A DNA stretch of 64,000 bases from Kitasatospora sp. NBC_00458 (GTDB lineage: Bacteria > Actinomycetota > Actinomycetes > Streptomycetales > Streptomycetaceae), in assembly GCF_036013975.1 (NCBI RefSeq), contig NZ_CP107904.1, forward strand, positions 3,783,001-3,847,000. The letters run 5' to 3'. This document shows positions 18,438-29,729 of this stretch, one piece after another. A model generated the notes under the pieces. It did no database searches. It was given only the letters and a program-made list of their open reading frames with translations, and was not told where the DNA came from. A program made the position numbers and the translations under genes. How positions within the stretch are numbered: the stretch's first letter is position 1; every line of letters begins with the position of its first letter.

Positions 18438-19007
18438 TCACGCCTCCTTGAACGGGAAGCCCAGAGCACGCAGGAGCGCCCGGCCCTCGTCGTCGGTCTG
18501 AGCGGTGGTCACGACGGTGATGTCCATACCGCGCTGACGGTCGACCTTGTCCTGGTCGATCTCGTGGAACATAACCTGCTCGGTCAGACCGAAGGTGTAG
18601 TTGCCACGGCCGTCGAACTGCTTGGGGGAGAGACCACGGAAGTCACGGATACGCGGCAGGGCCAGCGACACCAGACGGTCCAGGAACTCCCACATGCGGT
18701 CACCACGGAGGGTGACGTGGGTGCCGATCGGCTGGCCCTCGCGCAGCTTGAACTGCGCGATGGACTTACGAGCCTTGGTCACGGCCGGCTTCTGACCGGT
18801 GATCGCGGTCAGGTCGCGGATCGCGCCCTCGATCAGCTTGCTGTCACGGGCGGCCTCGCCGACACCCATGTTGACGACGACCTTGACCAGGCCGGGCGTC
18901 AGCATGACGTTCTCGTACGAGAACTGCTCCTGCAGCTGACCCTTGATCTCGGAGTTGTAACGCTCCTTGAGACGGGGGGTCACCTTCTCAACAGACGTCT
19001 CAGACAT
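18438..19007 (-). CDS. rplE: 50S ribosomal protein L5 (uL5)
   Basis: 5S rRNA-binding protein of 189 residues. [24 protein letters not shown] and [26 protein letters not shown] are family hallmarks. Its start overlaps the rplX stop by 1 nt. Confidence 0.98.
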   Translation of the reverse strand: MSETSVEKVTPRLKERYNSEIKGQLQEQFSYENVMLTPGLVKVVVNMGVGEAARDSKLIEGAIRDLTAITGQKPAVTKARKSIAQFKLREGQPIGTHVTLRGDRMWEFLDRLVSLALPRIRDFRGLSPKQFDGRGNYTFGLTEQVMFHEIDQDKVDRQRGMDITVVTTAQTDDEGRALLRALGFPFKEA

Positions 19008-19330
19008 CAGATGTCCTCACCGGTTCGCTTGGCAACGCGGATCTTGTTGCCCTCGTCATCGAAGCGGTAGCCAACGCGGGTGACGACCTTCTTGCCGTCC
19101 TTCTCCACGACCAGCTGGACGTTGGAGACGTGCACCGGGGCCTCGACGGTGACGATGCCACCCTGAGTACCCGGGCCCGGCTTGGTGTGCTTCTTGACCC
19201 GGTTCACACCCTCGACCAGGACCTTGTTCTCGGCGGGCATGGCCTGGATGACCTTGCCCTGCTTGCCGCGGTCCTTGCCGGTGATGACCTGGACCAGGTC
19301 ACCCTTCTTGATCTTCATGCTGTTCGCCAT
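19007..19330 (-). CDS. rplX: 50S ribosomal protein L24 (uL24)
   Basis: Assembly initiator of 107 residues. The KOW motif is [22 protein letters not shown] (residues 8-29). It lies 3 nt after rplN. Confidence 0.98.
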   Translation of the reverse strand: MANSMKIKKGDLVQVITGKDRGKQGKVIQAMPAENKVLVEGVNRVKKHTKPGPGTQGGIVTVEAPVHVSNVQLVVEKDGKKVVTRVGYRFDDEGNKIRVAKRTGEDI

Positions 19331-19333
19331 GGG

Positions 19334-19705
19334 TTAGAGCACCTCCGGCGCAAGCGAGATGATCTTCATGAACTTCTTGTCGCGCAGCTCGCGGCCCACC
19401 GGGCCGAAGATGCGGGTACCGCGGGGGTCACCGTCGGTGTTCTTGAGAACGACAGCGGCGTTCTCGTCGAACCGGATGTACGAACCGTCGGGACGACGGC
19501 GCGACTTCACGGTACGGACGACGACGCACTTGACGACGTCACCCTTCTTCACCGAACCGCCGGGGATCGCGTCCTTGACGGTGGCGACGATGACGTCCCC
19601 GATACCGGCGTAGCGGCGACCGGAACCACCGAGAACGCGGATGCAAAGGATTTCCTTCGCGCCCGTGTTGTCGGCGACACGCAGTCGCGACTCCTGCTGG
19701 ATCAC
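19334..19705 (-). CDS. rplN: 50S ribosomal protein L14 (uL14)
   Basis: Intersubunit-bridge protein of 123 residues: [18 protein letters not shown] start and the signature [18 protein letters not shown]. It follows rpsQ after 102 nt in which no signal was recognised. Confidence 0.98.
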   Translation of the reverse strand: MIQQESRLRVADNTGAKEILCIRVLGGSGRRYAGIGDVIVATVKDAIPGGSVKKGDVVKCVVVRTVKSRRRPDGSYIRFDENAAVVLKNTDGDPRGTRIFGPVGRELRDKKFMKIISLAPEVL

Positions 19706-19807
19706 AGCTTTCTCCTGATCGTCAACGAGAGCTGACGGGCCGGCCGCTGCTCACACCAGCGCCCGCGAGGGACCTGGTGCACATACGGCCGTACCGCATC
19801 AACTTCG

Positions 19808-20080
19808 TTACTTGGCCTTCTCGAGGATCTCGACGACGCGCCAGCGCTTCGTCGCGGACAGCGGGCGGGTCTCCGCGAGGAGGACCCGGTCGCCGATGCC
19901 GCAGGCGTTCGCCTCGTCGTGCGCCTTCAGCTTGTTCGTACGGCGGATGACCTTGCCGTACAGCGCGTGCTTGACGCGGTCCTCGACGGCGACGACGACG
20001 GTCTTGTCCATCTTGTCGCTGACGACGAGGCCCTCACGGGTCTTGCGGAAACCGCGCGTCTCGTTGGTGTTCTCAGTCAT
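19808..20080 (-). CDS. rpsQ: 30S ribosomal protein S17 (uS17)
   Basis: Primary 16S rRNA-binding protein with an OB fold, 90 residues. It contains [19 protein letters not shown] and [26 protein letters not shown]. It overlaps the rpmC stop by 1 nt. Confidence 0.98.
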   Translation of the reverse strand: MTENTNETRGFRKTREGLVVSDKMDKTVVVAVEDRVKHALYGKVIRRTNKLKAHDEANACGIGDRVLLAETRPLSATKRWRVVEILEKAK

Positions 20081-20304
20081 CAGGCGTTCTCCACCGTCTC
20101 GATGCCCAGCTCGCGCTCGCGCATCAGGGTGTAGATCCGCGCGATGTCCTTACGGACGAGCTTGAGCCGTCCGTGGTTGTCGAGCTGCCCGGTCGCCGCC
20201 TGGAAGCGGAGGTTGAACAGCTCCTCCTTGGCCTCACGGAGCTTGGCAACGAGACCCTCGTTGTCCAGCTCGCGGAGGTCAGCAGCCTTGGTGCCGGCCG
20301 ACAT
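20080..20304 (-). CDS. rpmC: 50S ribosomal protein L29 (uL29)
   Basis: Small helical exit-tunnel protein of 74 residues: [29 protein letters not shown] and the [15 protein letters not shown] helix. It overlaps rplP and rpsQ by 1 nt each. Confidence 0.98.
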   Translation of the reverse strand: MSAGTKAADLRELDNEGLVAKLREAKEELFNLRFQAATGQLDNHGRLKLVRKDIARIYTLMRERELGIETVENA

Positions 20305-20723
20305 CAGCTCTCACCTGCCTCGCGCCGGATGATCCGGCACTTCATCGGGAGCTTGTGAGCTGCGCGGGTCAGCGCCTCACGAGCCACCTTCTCGTTGGGG
20401 TACGACAGCTCGAACATGACCCGACCCGGGTGCACGTTCGCGATCCACCACTCGGGCGAACCCTTACCGGAACCCATGCGGGTCTCGGCCGGCTTCTTGG
20501 TGAGCGGACGGTCCGGGTAGATGTTGATCCAGACCTTGCCGCCACGCTTGATGTGACGGGTCACGGCGATACGAGCGGACTCGATCTGCCGGTTCGTCAC
20601 GTAGGCCGGGGTGACGGCCTGGATGCCGTACTCGCCGAAGGCGAGCTCGGTGCCACCCTTCGCAGCGCCGCGGCGCTTCGGGTGGTGCTGCTTGCGGTGC
20701 TTGACCCGACGGGGGATCAGCAT
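20304..20723 (-). CDS. rplP: 50S ribosomal protein L16 (uL16)
   Basis: Protein that organises the A-site region, 139 residues. It begins [19 protein letters not shown] and carries [21 protein letters not shown] and [16 protein letters not shown]. It follows rpsC by 5 nt. Confidence 0.98.
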   Translation of the reverse strand: MLIPRRVKHRKQHHPKRRGAAKGGTELAFGEYGIQAVTPAYVTNRQIESARIAVTRHIKRGGKVWINIYPDRPLTKKPAETRMGSGKGSPEWWIANVHPGRVMFELSYPNEKVAREALTRAAHKLPMKCRIIRREAGES

Positions 20724-20728
20724 TGCGG

Positions 20729-21553
20729 TCAGGCCTCCGTTCCGGTGTTCTCGGCAGCCGGGGTCTCGGCGGCGACCGGGGCCTGGGCCTCGGTGCCGGC
20801 GGGACGACGGCCACGGCCACCGCGCTCGCCACCACGGCGCTCGCCACCGCGGGCGGGACGACCACCCTCGGGACGGGCCGGACGGTTGCCCGAGCGGGCA
20901 GCGGCGTTCTCAGCGCGGACCTCGGCGATGTTCTTGACGTCGCCCTTGTAGATCCAGACCTTCACGCCGATACGGCCGAAGGTCGTCTTGGCCTCGAAGA
21001 AGCCGTAGTCGACGTTCGCGCGCAGGGTGTGCAGCGGCACACGGCCCTCGCGGTAGAACTCCGAACGGCTCATCTCGGCGCCGCCGAGACGACCGGAGCA
21101 CTGGACCTTGATGCCCTTGGCGCCGGACTTCATGGTGCCCTGCATCGACTTGCGCATGGCACGGCGGAAGGAGACGCGGGAGGACAGCTGCTCCGCGACG
21201 CCCTGAGCCACGAGCTGGGCGTCCAGCTCGGGGTTCTTGACCTCAAGGATGTTCAGCTGGACCTGCTTGCCGGTCAGCTTCTCAAGGTCGCCGCGGATGC
21301 GGTCGGCCTCGGTGCCGCGGCGACCGATCACGATGCCGGGGCGCGCGGTGTGGATGTCGACGCGGACGCGGTCGCGGGTGCGCTCGATCTCGACCTTGGA
21401 GATGCCGGCGCGCTCCATGCCCTTCGTCATCATGCGACGAATGGCGACGTCTTCCTTGACGTAGTCCTTGTACAGCTTGTCGGCGTACCAGCGGGACTTG
21501 AAGTCCGTGCTGATGCCGAGACGGAACCCGTGCGGGTTAACCTTCTGGCCCAT
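20729..21553 (-). CDS. rpsC: 30S ribosomal protein S3 (uS3)
   Basis: mRNA-entry protein of 274 residues. The N-terminal KH domain starts [14 protein letters not shown], and the C-terminal domain contains [10 protein letters not shown]. The last 60 residues are an Arg/Gly-rich ([11 protein letters not shown]) then Ala/Glu-rich tail, typical of actinobacteria. Its start overlaps the rplV stop by 1 nt. Confidence 0.98.
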   Translation of the reverse strand: MGQKVNPHGFRLGISTDFKSRWYADKLYKDYVKEDVAIRRMMTKGMERAGISKVEIERTRDRVRVDIHTARPGIVIGRRGTEADRIRGDLEKLTGKQVQLNILEVKNPELDAQLVAQGVAEQLSSRVSFRRAMRKSMQGTMKSGAKGIKVQCSGRLGGAEMSRSEFYREGRVPLHTLRANVDYGFFEAKTTFGRIGVKVWIYKGDVKNIAEVRAENAAARSGNRPARPEGGRPARGGERRGGERGGRGRRPAGTEAQAPVAAETPAAENTGTEA

Positions 21554-21900
21554 TACCGGGTCCCTTCCTTGCTGCTGACGACCACGGTGATGTGGCTGGT
21601 CCGCTTGCGGATCCGGTAGGCACGGCCCTGGGCACGCGGACGGAACCGCTTCAGGGTCGGGCCCTCGTCAACGTACGCCTCGCTGATGACGAGGTCGTCC
21701 ACGTTGGAGTGGTTGTAGTTGTGCGCGGCGTTGGCAATGGCGCTGTCGAGCACCTTGCCGACCGGCACGGTCGCGGCCTGCGGAGCGAAACGCAGGACCG
21801 CCTGGGCCTCCGTGGCGTTCAGGCCACGGATGAGGTCCACCACGCGGCGGGCCTTCATGGGCGTGACGCGGATGTACCGCGCCTGGGCCCTGGCTTCCAT
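21553..21900 (-). CDS. rplV: 50S ribosomal protein L22 (uL22)
   Basis: Tunnel-lining protein. I choose the ATG at 21900 ([20 protein letters not shown], 115 residues) because AAGGGG lies just upstream; an ATG at 21927 has no ribosome site. The C-terminal [25 protein letters not shown] is diagnostic. Confidence 0.97.
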   Translation of the reverse strand: MEARAQARYIRVTPMKARRVVDLIRGLNATEAQAVLRFAPQAATVPVGKVLDSAIANAAHNYNHSNVDDLVISEAYVDEGPTLKRFRPRAQGRAYRIRKRTSHITVVVSSKEGTR

Positions 21901-21950
21901 GGTTGTCCCCTTGCTGGTGTAAGTCATTGAGTCGGTAATCTCGCTGGCGA

Positions 21951-22232
21951 CTAGCGACGCTTCGACTTGCGGTCGTCCTTGACGTGACCGCGGAAGGTAC
22001 GCGTCGGCGCGAACTCGCCGAGCTTGTGGCCGACCATCGACTCGGTGACGAACACCGGGACGTGCTTACGGCCATCGTGCACCGCGATCGTGTGGCCGAG
22101 CATGGCCGGGAAGATCACGGAGCGACGGGACCAGGTCTTGATGACGTTCTGGGTACCCGCCTCGTTCTGCGCGTCCACCTTCTTGAGAAGGTGGCCGTCG
22201 ATGAAGGGGCCCTTCTTGAGACTGCGCGGCAT
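21951..22232 (-). CDS. rpsS: 30S ribosomal protein S19 (uS19)
   Basis: Head protein of 93 residues starting [19 protein letters not shown]; the frame runs upstream into rplB without homology. [21 protein letters not shown] matches the family. Confidence 0.98.
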   Translation of the reverse strand: MPRSLKKGPFIDGHLLKKVDAQNEAGTQNVIKTWSRRSVIFPAMLGHTIAVHDGRKHVPVFVTESMVGHKLGEFAPTRTFRGHVKDDRKSKRR

Positions 22233-22243
22233 CTGACCTGCTC

Positions 22244-23080
<837 letters not shown>

Positions 23081-23116
23081 TTTCGTCCTCGTCTTGATCG
23101 ACGATCACGGCCTCCG

Positions 23117-23437
23117 TCAGGAGGTCGGACCACCGAAGATGTCGATGCGGTTGCCCTCAGCCAGCGTCACGATGGCGCGCTTGGTGTCCTTGCGCTTGCC
23201 AAAACCCGTCTTGGAGCGCTTGCGCTTGCCCTGACGGTTGAGCGTGTTGACGGACTCGACCTTGACCGAGAAGACCGCCTCGACGGCCTGCTTGATCTGG
23301 GTCTTGTTGGCACCGGGCGACACGACGAACGTGTACTTGTTCTCGTCGAGGAGCGAGTAGCTCTTCTCGGAGATAACCGGCTTCACCAGGACATCACGGG
23401 GGTCCGTGAACGTCTTGCTCGTGATCTCTGCAGCCAT
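23117..23437 (-). CDS. rplW: 50S ribosomal protein L23 (uL23)
   Basis: Tunnel-exit docking site for trigger factor and SRP, 106 residues. [20 protein letters not shown] and [16 protein letters not shown] are family features. It overlaps rplD by 1 nt. Confidence 0.98.
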   Translation of the reverse strand: MAAEITSKTFTDPRDVLVKPVISEKSYSLLDENKYTFVVSPGANKTQIKQAVEAVFSVKVESVNTLNRQGKRKRSKTGFGKRKDTKRAIVTLAEGNRIDIFGGPTS

Positions 23438-24114
23438 CAGGCGGCGCTCCCTTCGAGCTCGCCCTCAGCAGCCACGGCCTTGGCGGACGCGGCGGGACCC
23501 GCCACGAAACGCTCGAAGGCGGCCTGGGTGAAGACCACGTCGTCGGAGACGAGCACGTCGTAGGTGTTCAGCTGACCGGCGTCCAGGATGTGCACGTTCG
23601 GCAGGTTGCGAGCGGACTTGAGGCCCAGCTCGTCCGCACGCTCGACGACCAGGAGGACGTTCTTGCGGTCGGTGATCTTGCCGAACAGACCCTTGGCGGC
23701 CTTGGTCGACGGCGCCTCGGTCGCGGTCACGTCGGTGATGACGTGGATGCGGTTGTGGCGGGCCCGGTCGGTGAGCGCACCGCGGAGGGCGGCGGCGATC
23801 ATCTTCTTCGGGGTCCGCTGCGAGTAGTCGCGCGGCACGGGACCGTGCACGACGCCACCGCCGGCGAACTGCGGCGCACGGGTCGAGCCCTGACGGGCGC
23901 GGCCGGTGCCCTTCTGGCGGTACGGCTTCTTGCCGCCGCCACGGACCTCGCCACGAGTCTTGGTCTTGTGGGTGCCCTGACGGGCCGCAGCGAGCTGCGC
24001 CACGACGACCTGGTGCATCAGCGGAACGCTGACCCTCGCGTCGAAGATCTCGGCCGGAAGCTCAAGGCTGCCGGTCTTGTCGCCCGAGGGCGACAGGATG
24101 TCAATGGTGCTCAT
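23437..24114 (-). CDS. rplD: 50S ribosomal protein L4 (uL4)
   Basis: Tunnel protein of 225 residues. The extended loop is recognisable as [30 protein letters not shown] in pieces (about residues 50-79). It lies 4 nt after rplC. Confidence 0.98.
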   Translation of the reverse strand: MSTIDILSPSGDKTGSLELPAEIFDARVSVPLMHQVVVAQLAAARQGTHKTKTRGEVRGGGKKPYRQKGTGRARQGSTRAPQFAGGGVVHGPVPRDYSQRTPKKMIAAALRGALTDRARHNRIHVITDVTATEAPSTKAAKGLFGKITDRKNVLLVVERADELGLKSARNLPNVHILDAGQLNTYDVLVSDDVVFTQAAFERFVAGPAASAKAVAAEGELEGSAA

Positions 24115-24118
24115 ATCC

Positions 24119-24766
24119 TCACAGCCCCTTCGCCGCGGTGCGGACGAGGACGAGGCCGCCGTTCGGGCCCGGGATTGCGCCCTTGATCAGGAGCAGCCCC
24201 TTCTCCGCGTCAACGGCATGGATGGTCAGGTTCTGGGTGGTCACGCGCTCGTGGCCCATCCGGCCGGCCATCCGTACGCCCTTGAACACACGACCCGGGG
24301 TGGCGCAGCCACCGATCGAGCCGGGCGAGCGGTGCTTGCGCTGCACACCGTGACCGGCGCCGAGGCCCCGGAAGTTGTGGCGCTTCATGACACCGGCGAA
24401 GCCCTTGCCCTTGGAGGTGCCGGTCACATCGACCTTGACACCCGCCTCGAACAGCTCCGCGGTGATCTCCTGGCCGAGGGTGTACTCGGACGCGTCCGTC
24501 GTACGGAGCTCGACCAGGTGACGACGCGGGGTGACGCCGGCCTTGGCGAAGTGACCCGCGAGGGGCTTGTTCACCTTGCGCGGGTCGATCTCGCCGAAGC
24601 CGATCTGCACGGCGTCGTAGCCGGCCGGGCTGTCGGCGGTGTGGACCTGGGTCACGACATTGGGCCCAGCCTTGACGACGGTCACCGGAACGATCCGGTT
24701 GTTCTCGTCCCAGACCTGGGTCATGCCGAGCTTCTCGCCCAGGATGCCCTTAATCTGCTTAGCCAT
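24119..24766 (-). CDS. rplC: 50S ribosomal protein L3 (uL3)
   Basis: Early-assembly protein of 215 residues. It starts [21 protein letters not shown] and contains [21 protein letters not shown] and the Gln-methylation-loop-type [17 protein letters not shown]. It follows rpsJ by 14 nt. Confidence 0.98.
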   Translation of the reverse strand: MAKQIKGILGEKLGMTQVWDENNRIVPVTVVKAGPNVVTQVHTADSPAGYDAVQIGFGEIDPRKVNKPLAGHFAKAGVTPRRHLVELRTTDASEYTLGQEITAELFEAGVKVDVTGTSKGKGFAGVMKRHNFRGLGAGHGVQRKHRSPGSIGGCATPGRVFKGVRMAGRMGHERVTTQNLTIHAVDAEKGLLLIKGAIPGPNGGLVLVRTAAKGL

Positions 24767-24780
24767 CTTCGGTGCGCCTC

Positions 24781-25089
24781 TCAGAGCTTGATCTCGATGT
24801 CGACGCCAGCCGGCAGGTCGAGACGCATGAGCGAGTCAACCGTCTTCGGCGTGGGGTCGAGGATGTCGATCAGACGCTTGTGAGTACGCATCTCGAAGTG
24901 CTCGCGCGAGTCCTTGTACTTGTGCGGCGAGCGGATGACGCAGTACACGTTCTTCTCAGTGGGCAGCGGCACCGGGCCCGCGACCTGCGCACCAGTACGA
25001 ATCACCGTCTCGACGATCTTCTTCGCCGAGGAGTCGATGACCTCGTGGTCGTAGGCCTTGAGCCGGATGCGGATCTTCTGTCCCGCCAT
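24781..25089 (-). CDS. rpsJ: 30S ribosomal protein S10 (uS10)
   Basis: First gene of the S10-spc operon; 102 residues, [21 protein letters not shown]. It also serves in NusB-S10 antitermination in bacteria. Upstream lies a 440-nt gap: a GTTCAC/GTGAAC inverted repeat (25325-25345), a weak promoter candidate and the terminator of the glycan cassette. In this genome the usual neighbour tuf is 17 kb away. Confidence 0.98.
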   Translation of the reverse strand: MAGQKIRIRLKAYDHEVIDSSAKKIVETVIRTGAQVAGPVPLPTEKNVYCVIRSPHKYKDSREHFEMRTHKRLIDILDPTPKTVDSLMRLDLPAGVDIEIKL

Positions 25090-25443
25090 GGCTACCTTGT
25101 AGTCCTTTTGTCATAAGTCACTGCTCGGTCACCCTCCGACCCCCGCGCTCGGGCGTGTCGCACTCGCGCTTGCAAAAAACCGGCGAATCACTCCGTCGGT
25201 ATCAGCGGTGGTCGGTGGAACCCGTCGGTTCCGTGGGCGCCGGGTTGAGGCCCCGCACACGCTTCCCGGAAGATTCCCGTACTTTCGCCCCGCAGCTGCC
25301 GCGGTGTCGATTTCACACCACTGCGTTCACACACTGTCCGTGAACACATGAACGGCCATCACGGGAACGACGAGTACATGGGACTCGCTTCCAGTCCTCC
25401 CGGCGGGAGGCGCGCAGCATCGGCAACTCAACCGAGCAACTTG

Positions 25444-25471
25444 GACATACTGCCACACGGAGCAGCGCAAA
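25444..25471 (-). promoter_or_regulatory. Weak promoter candidate for the S10-spc operon
   Basis: On the minus strand TTTGCG (25466-25471) and TATGTC (25444-25449) are 16 bases apart. The match is modest and would give a leader of about 350 nt. No better pair was found in 25090-25484, where a strong promoter must exist because a terminator precedes it. Confidence 0.3.
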
Positions 25472-25484
25472 TGCCAATCGGGGC

Positions 25485-25520
25485 CGGTGGGGTGAACCCC
25501 ACCGACCCCGACCGGGGTCG
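25485..25520 (-). terminator. Tandem hairpins ending the glycan cassette
   Basis: Two adjacent hairpins, CGGTGGGG/CCCCACCG (25485-25492 with 25497-25504) and CGACCCC/GGGGTCG (25503-25509 with 25514-25520), follow the last cassette gene by 10 bases. Confidence 0.65.
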
Positions 25521-25529
25521 AGCACTCAC

Positions 25530-27347
25530 TCAGCGCTTGCGCCAGACCACCCAGCCGTGTTCCTTGATCACCTTCTTGACGTACCAGTTGTCCGGGTGGT
25601 TGGACCACTTGCTCTCGGGGCTGCCGCCGTCCTTCGGGAGCGGCGTGACCACCATGGTCGCCTCGTCCGGCACCGGCTGCCAGCTCGGGTCGCGCCACCA
25701 CGTCCGCCCCTGGTAGACCTCGAAGGACTGGGCCATCCGCAGCCCCCAGTCGAGGTCCCAGGCGAGCACCACGTTGTCCCCGCGCTTGACGCCCGCGAGC
25801 TTGGTGAAGCCGGTCCCGGCGTACTCGCGCTCCTCCGAGTGCGGGATGGTGATCTGCTGGTTGATCGTCGTGGTCGCCACGACCGCGAACAGGGCGAGGG
25901 AGACGCCCACGGCCCAGAGCACCCGGCGCCCGCCGGCCAGCAGCAGCAGCACCGCCGCCGCCACGACCGCGAACGCCGCCATGGTGGACCGCATCATGTT
26001 CAGCTGTTCCCAGTCCGTGGCCAGGAACAGCGCGTCCGGCATGCCCCACGGGACGAACTTCTTCGCGTTCGAGTGGAGGTCCCCTCCCGCGACCGAGATC
26101 ACGTACTGCGCCAGCGCCACGTCGAGCAGGACGGCGGCGCCCAGCAGGTACACCACGACGCGCCGCCGGAGCCGCGCGATGACCGCGACACCGATCACGA
26201 AGGCCGCCGGGACCAGGAAGGAGACGTAGCGGGCGTACACCCAGTTGTCGATCCGGTTGTCGTCCGGCAGGGCCGCCGCGGAGGCCAGCGCGGTGCCGAC
26301 CAGCAGGGCCACCGTGACGCCGCCGACGATCCGGTCCGGCCGCCGGAAGCCCCGGTGGAAGATCGCGACCAGGCAGACGACCACCGCGAGGCCGCCGATG
26401 CCCCAGGTGGAGACGATGAAGTACCAGACCTGGCCGGCCGTCCTGCCCAGCGTGCGGTCCAGGATCTCGGTGTTGAGCAGCCCCTCCCAGAGGAGGTCGC
26501 CGACCTTGCTCGGCTCGACCGTGAACTGCCGCTCCAGCCAGCCCTGGAACACCGAGTTGGCGCCGTAGCCGACGGCGAGCGCGCCGAGGCCAGCCAGGGA
26601 CGTCCGCCACGGGGCCCAGCGCAGGACCAGGGCGGCCAGGAGCACCACACCGGTCACCGCGACCACGACACCGCCGCGGTCGTGCGTCGCCATCGTGTAG
26701 ACGGCCGTCGCGCCGGTCCCCACCGCGTACCAGTAGCCGCGCCGGGTGCGGCCCTCGGAGAGCCAGCCGTGCATGCACAGCAGCCACGCGAGGACCAGCG
26801 TCGGCAGGACGGCGTCGGACAGCACGAACTGCGAGTAGAAGACCACCGGCGGCAGCAGCGCGGTGACCGCACCGAACACGTACGCCAGCAGCCGGCGCAG
26901 CCCCAGCCTGCGCAGCGCCACGTAGGCGAGCAGGAAGACCAGCGCGTTCAGCAGCGCGTTGATGCCCATCACCAGGTGGTACGCCAGCACCGGGCGGTCG
27001 GCGATCCACAGGGCCGGCGAGATCAGCAGCGGGTAGCCGCCCGGGATCACCACGCCGACCGGCATCTCGGTGGTCGGCCGTCCGGCGATCACCCGGGCCA
27101 GCACCAGGTACGAGTCCTCGTCGGCGTGGACCGAGGGGTAGTCCAGGTTCCAGACCATGGAGAGCCGGAAGAGCACCTGGGCCCCGTAGCCGACCAGCAG
27201 TGCGACGGGCCAGAACCACCGGTGGGCGAGCAGCAGGCGGCCGCGGTCGACCAGCCGGTCGACCGTTCCGCCGGTCACCGGAGTCACCTCCGCCCGCTCA
27301 CGGCCGGCCGGCTCCACCTCGGCTTCGGCGGCTGTCGTCAGATCCAC
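25530..27347 (-). CDS. Multi-membrane GT-C-like glycosyltransferase
   Basis: 605 residues with about 11-13 transmembrane helices and a C-terminal soluble part of about 110 residues. After TM1 comes an extracytoplasmic loop with DYPSVHADEDSYL (about residues 67-79); acidic residues at this place are typical of GT-C enzymes that use polyprenyl-phosphate sugars. I see no closer family signature. The start is the GTG at 27347, preceded by GGGGAG. It is the last gene of the leftward glycan run; it probably transfers a lipid-linked sugar outside the membrane. Function is inferred from topology and neighbours. Confidence 0.6.
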   Translation of the reverse strand: MDLTTAAEAEVEPAGRERAEVTPVTGGTVDRLVDRGRLLLAHRWFWPVALLVGYGAQVLFRLSMVWNLDYPSVHADEDSYLVLARVIAGRPTTEMPVGVVIPGGYPLLISPALWIADRPVLAYHLVMGINALLNALVFLLAYVALRRLGLRRLLAYVFGAVTALLPPVVFYSQFVLSDAVLPTLVLAWLLCMHGWLSEGRTRRGYWYAVGTGATAVYTMATHDRGGVVVAVTGVVLLAALVLRWAPWRTSLAGLGALAVGYGANSVFQGWLERQFTVEPSKVGDLLWEGLLNTEILDRTLGRTAGQVWYFIVSTWGIGGLAVVVCLVAIFHRGFRRPDRIVGGVTVALLVGTALASAAALPDDNRIDNWVYARYVSFLVPAAFVIGVAVIARLRRRVVVYLLGAAVLLDVALAQYVISVAGGDLHSNAKKFVPWGMPDALFLATDWEQLNMMRSTMAAFAVVAAAVLLLLAGGRRVLWAVGVSLALFAVVATTTINQQITIPHSEEREYAGTGFTKLAGVKRGDNVVLAWDLDWGLRMAQSFEVYQGRTWWRDPSWQPVPDEATMVVTPLPKDGGSPESKWSNHPDNWYVKKVIKEHGWVVWRKR

Positions 27348-27564
27348 GGATAGTCTCCCCTGAGACGTTCACCGACGGCCTCGACCGGCGTGGGCGCCGA
27401 TGCCTCACGGTCGTGCCTCGACTGGAAGGTGGACGGACGACGGCTTTGACGCTCGTGCCGTCCGTCACCGAATGAGTTGCCCGGGCACCCCCGAACAGCC
27501 CCGGGATTGTTTCACGCTGCGCATCCTTCACGCCACTTCCACAATCCCCGGGCCGCCGAGGGTA

Positions 27565-29277
27565 CTACCGGGGTGGATTGCACTTGCCCTGGGGTGCGAA
27601 CTTCGGGCACTTCCCGTCGGGCTGCTGGGTGGTCTGCGCCGTCCAGCCGAACGATCCCCAGGTGTTGTTGGGGCCCGGCATGAAGCGGTCGACGGTCGAC
27701 GAGCCGGCCATCGCGGAGAAGAAGGCGAGTGCGCAGAGCACCGCGCCGCTGACCCGCAGCGCCGGCACCGCGGTGCGGGCCGGGACCGCGGCCGGGGCCG
27801 CGGCCTGGACCGGAACCGGGGGCGGCACCGCGGCCGGGGCCGGGAACGGCTCCCGGGCCGGGGCCGGGACCAGGACCGGGACGGGAATCGGGGACGCCAC
27901 GGGAACCGGGGCCGGAACCGGGGCCGGCTCCGGCGCCCCGGCACGGCCGGCGTACTTGCCGACCAGCAGGTGGCCCGCCATGGCGCAGAGGATGATCCCG
28001 CAGTACAGCAGCTCGGCGGAGGTCCGCGGGTAGAGCTGGACGAGGTGGTCGCGCTCCATGTGCGAGGCGAACCAGTACCGCAGGCCGAACGCGCCGAGCA
28101 TGCAGAAGGCCGCCACCTGCACCACCGGCTGCCGCGGACCGAGCCAGAGCGCGACGCCCAGGCCGACGATCAGCAGCAGCATGAAGACGCCGACGCCGCC
28201 CAGCTCGCCGGGGATCGGCCACGGGCCCTGGCCGATCGCGCCGGGCTGGTCGCCCTGCCACATGGCGAAGTAGGCCGGGTCGACGTAGGTGTCGAAGTAC
28301 ATGTAGGTGTCCGGCGTGCCGGACCCCTCCAGCAGCCGGACCAGGTAGCTGCCGCTGAGCGCGAGGAACACCGCCGCGGTCGCCGCCGCCATCGTCCCCG
28401 CCCGCAGCAGGGCGGTGCGCCCCTCCTTCGCGAGCCGGACCGTCGTCAGCACCAGCACCGCGAACACGCCGGGTGCGGACCAGACGAACCAGCCCGAGTA
28501 CCAGAGGAAGATGACCGAGATGCCGGCGCCGTACACCACGCCGGTCAACAGGGCTGCCTTGGTGGTGAGTTCGGACGAGCGCAGCAGGCTGGTGATGAAC
28601 TTCGCCAGGACCGGCAGCAGCACCAGGAGCGCGACGTCGACGTACGGCTTGGCCGCGTGGACGATCGGGAAGACCGACGCCACCGCGATGCCGAGCGACC
28701 ACAGCGGCGGGAGGAGCAGCCGCCAGGCCAGGTAGACGGCCGGGCCGGTCAAGGCGACCAGCAGGATGCCGAGGATCTTGAGCGCCGCGCCCGGGTGGCC
28801 GGGGTTGAAGAGGTCGGTCCAGTAGGACAGCAGGTGCGGGAAGAGCGGCGGGTAGACGCCCGAGATGGGGCGGCCGTGCTGGATGTCGTCCACCCAGTGC
28901 TGGAGCTGGCCGGAGTCCCCGCGCATGGCGTTGAGCGGCCACTGGCTCCCCCGGAGGATCACCGCGACGCCGCCGGCGTACAGGCCGGTGGCCAGGCCGG
29001 CCAGCGATGCGCAGGCCAGTCGCAGGGCCGCCGGAGGGGAGACCCACCGGCTCATCGCCCACCAGAACAGGGCCACCGCCACGAAGCCGACGATGAACCG
29101 CAGCTGCAGTGCGGCCAGCCCGCTGACCTGCCCGATCCGGTCCATCGGGTTGACGTCGATCGCCATGCTGACACGGACGAAGCCGATCGCCACCAGGGCG
29201 CCGACGACGGCCTCCAGGACCGCCAGGGCCCCTGCTCGCGGCATACGTATTCGAGGCCCGGCGGCCCGCGCAGACAT
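27565..29277 (-). CDS. AftA-like arabinofuranosyltransferase-type membrane protein
   Basis: 570 residues from the ATG at 29277 (MSARAAGPRIRM), preceded by GGAGAG; the frame upstream runs into other genes. About 11 membrane helices alternate with short loops. The first large loop has RGDSGQLQHWVDDIQ and GVYPPLFPH, and later AKPYVDVALLVLLP; their order and spacing resemble mycobacterial AftA (GT85), which adds the first arabinofuranose to galactan. A Pro/Ala/Val repeat linker of about 60 residues (roughly 440-500) precedes a last helix and a short Cys-containing tail. Streptomycetes lack mycobacterial arabinogalactan, so the acceptor is unknown. Confidence 0.5.
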   Translation of the reverse strand: MSARAAGPRIRMPRAGALAVLEAVVGALVAIGFVRVSMAIDVNPMDRIGQVSGLAALQLRFIVGFVAVALFWWAMSRWVSPPAALRLACASLAGLATGLYAGGVAVILRGSQWPLNAMRGDSGQLQHWVDDIQHGRPISGVYPPLFPHLLSYWTDLFNPGHPGAALKILGILLVALTGPAVYLAWRLLLPPLWSLGIAVASVFPIVHAAKPYVDVALLVLLPVLAKFITSLLRSSELTTKAALLTGVVYGAGISVIFLWYSGWFVWSAPGVFAVLVLTTVRLAKEGRTALLRAGTMAAATAAVFLALSGSYLVRLLEGSGTPDTYMYFDTYVDPAYFAMWQGDQPGAIGQGPWPIPGELGGVGVFMLLLIVGLGVALWLGPRQPVVQVAAFCMLGAFGLRYWFASHMERDHLVQLYPRTSAELLYCGIILCAMAGHLLVGKYAGRAGAPEPAPVPAPVPVASPIPVPVLVPAPAREPFPAPAAVPPPVPVQAAAPAAVPARTAVPALRVSGAVLCALAFFSAMAGSSTVDRFMPGPNNTWGSFGWTAQTTQQPDGKCPKFAPQGKCNPPR

Positions 29278-29336
29278 GCTTCTCGACTCTCCGAAGACTA
29301 CGGTTGAGCGGCCCGCCGGATCCGGCGGGCCGTTTC

Positions 29337-29729
29337 TCAACGCTGGGCGATCGTCTCGCGCTCGACCGGCTCGTCGCCGAAGCGGTCGTCGTTCACCCGC
29401 TGGCCGTCGTTGACGGCGACCGTGCGGGCCAGGTCGGTCAGCTTCTTCTCCAGCGAGCGGAAGCGCATGAAGGTGTTCAGGGTCATGAAGGCCATGGCCA
29501 CCACGAGCAGGTAGAGCACCAGGTCGGTGCCGCGGCCGACGCCCAGCTTGTTGGCGATCCAGGTGACGTCCTCGGGGCGCAGGACCGCGTACACGTTGGC
29601 GATGACGAAGGCGAAGAACGCCATCCGCTTCCACGCCCGGGTGTGCGCGGCGTCCCAGCGGCGGACGAAGGCGAGCACGAGCACACCCGTGCCGACCATG
29701 AGCAGCAACTGGATCCAGATGTACTTCAC
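29337..29729 (-). CDS. DUF2304 small membrane protein
   Basis: 130 residues with three predicted helices (IWIQLLLMVGTGVLVLAF, MAFFAFVIANVYAVL, DLVLYLLVVAMAFMTL) and a charged C-terminal tail. DUF2304 proteins usually sit beside family-2 polyprenyl-phosphate sugar synthases. The GTG start overlaps the stop of the upstream glycosyltransferase in a GTGA, so the two are co-translated and may form a complex. Confidence 0.75.
   Translation of the reverse strand: MKYIWIQLLLMVGTGVLVLAFVRRWDAAHTRAWKRMAFFAFVIANVYAVLRPEDVTWIANKLGVGRGTDLVLYLLVVAMAFMTLNTFMRFRSLEKKLTDLARTVAVNDGQRVNDDRFGDEPVERETIAQR

Noticed and set aside
25200-25330. Sigma-R-type (GGGAAT ... GTT) promoter before rpsJ
   Set aside because: GGGAAT occurs on the minus strand but GTT is not found 18 bases downstream.
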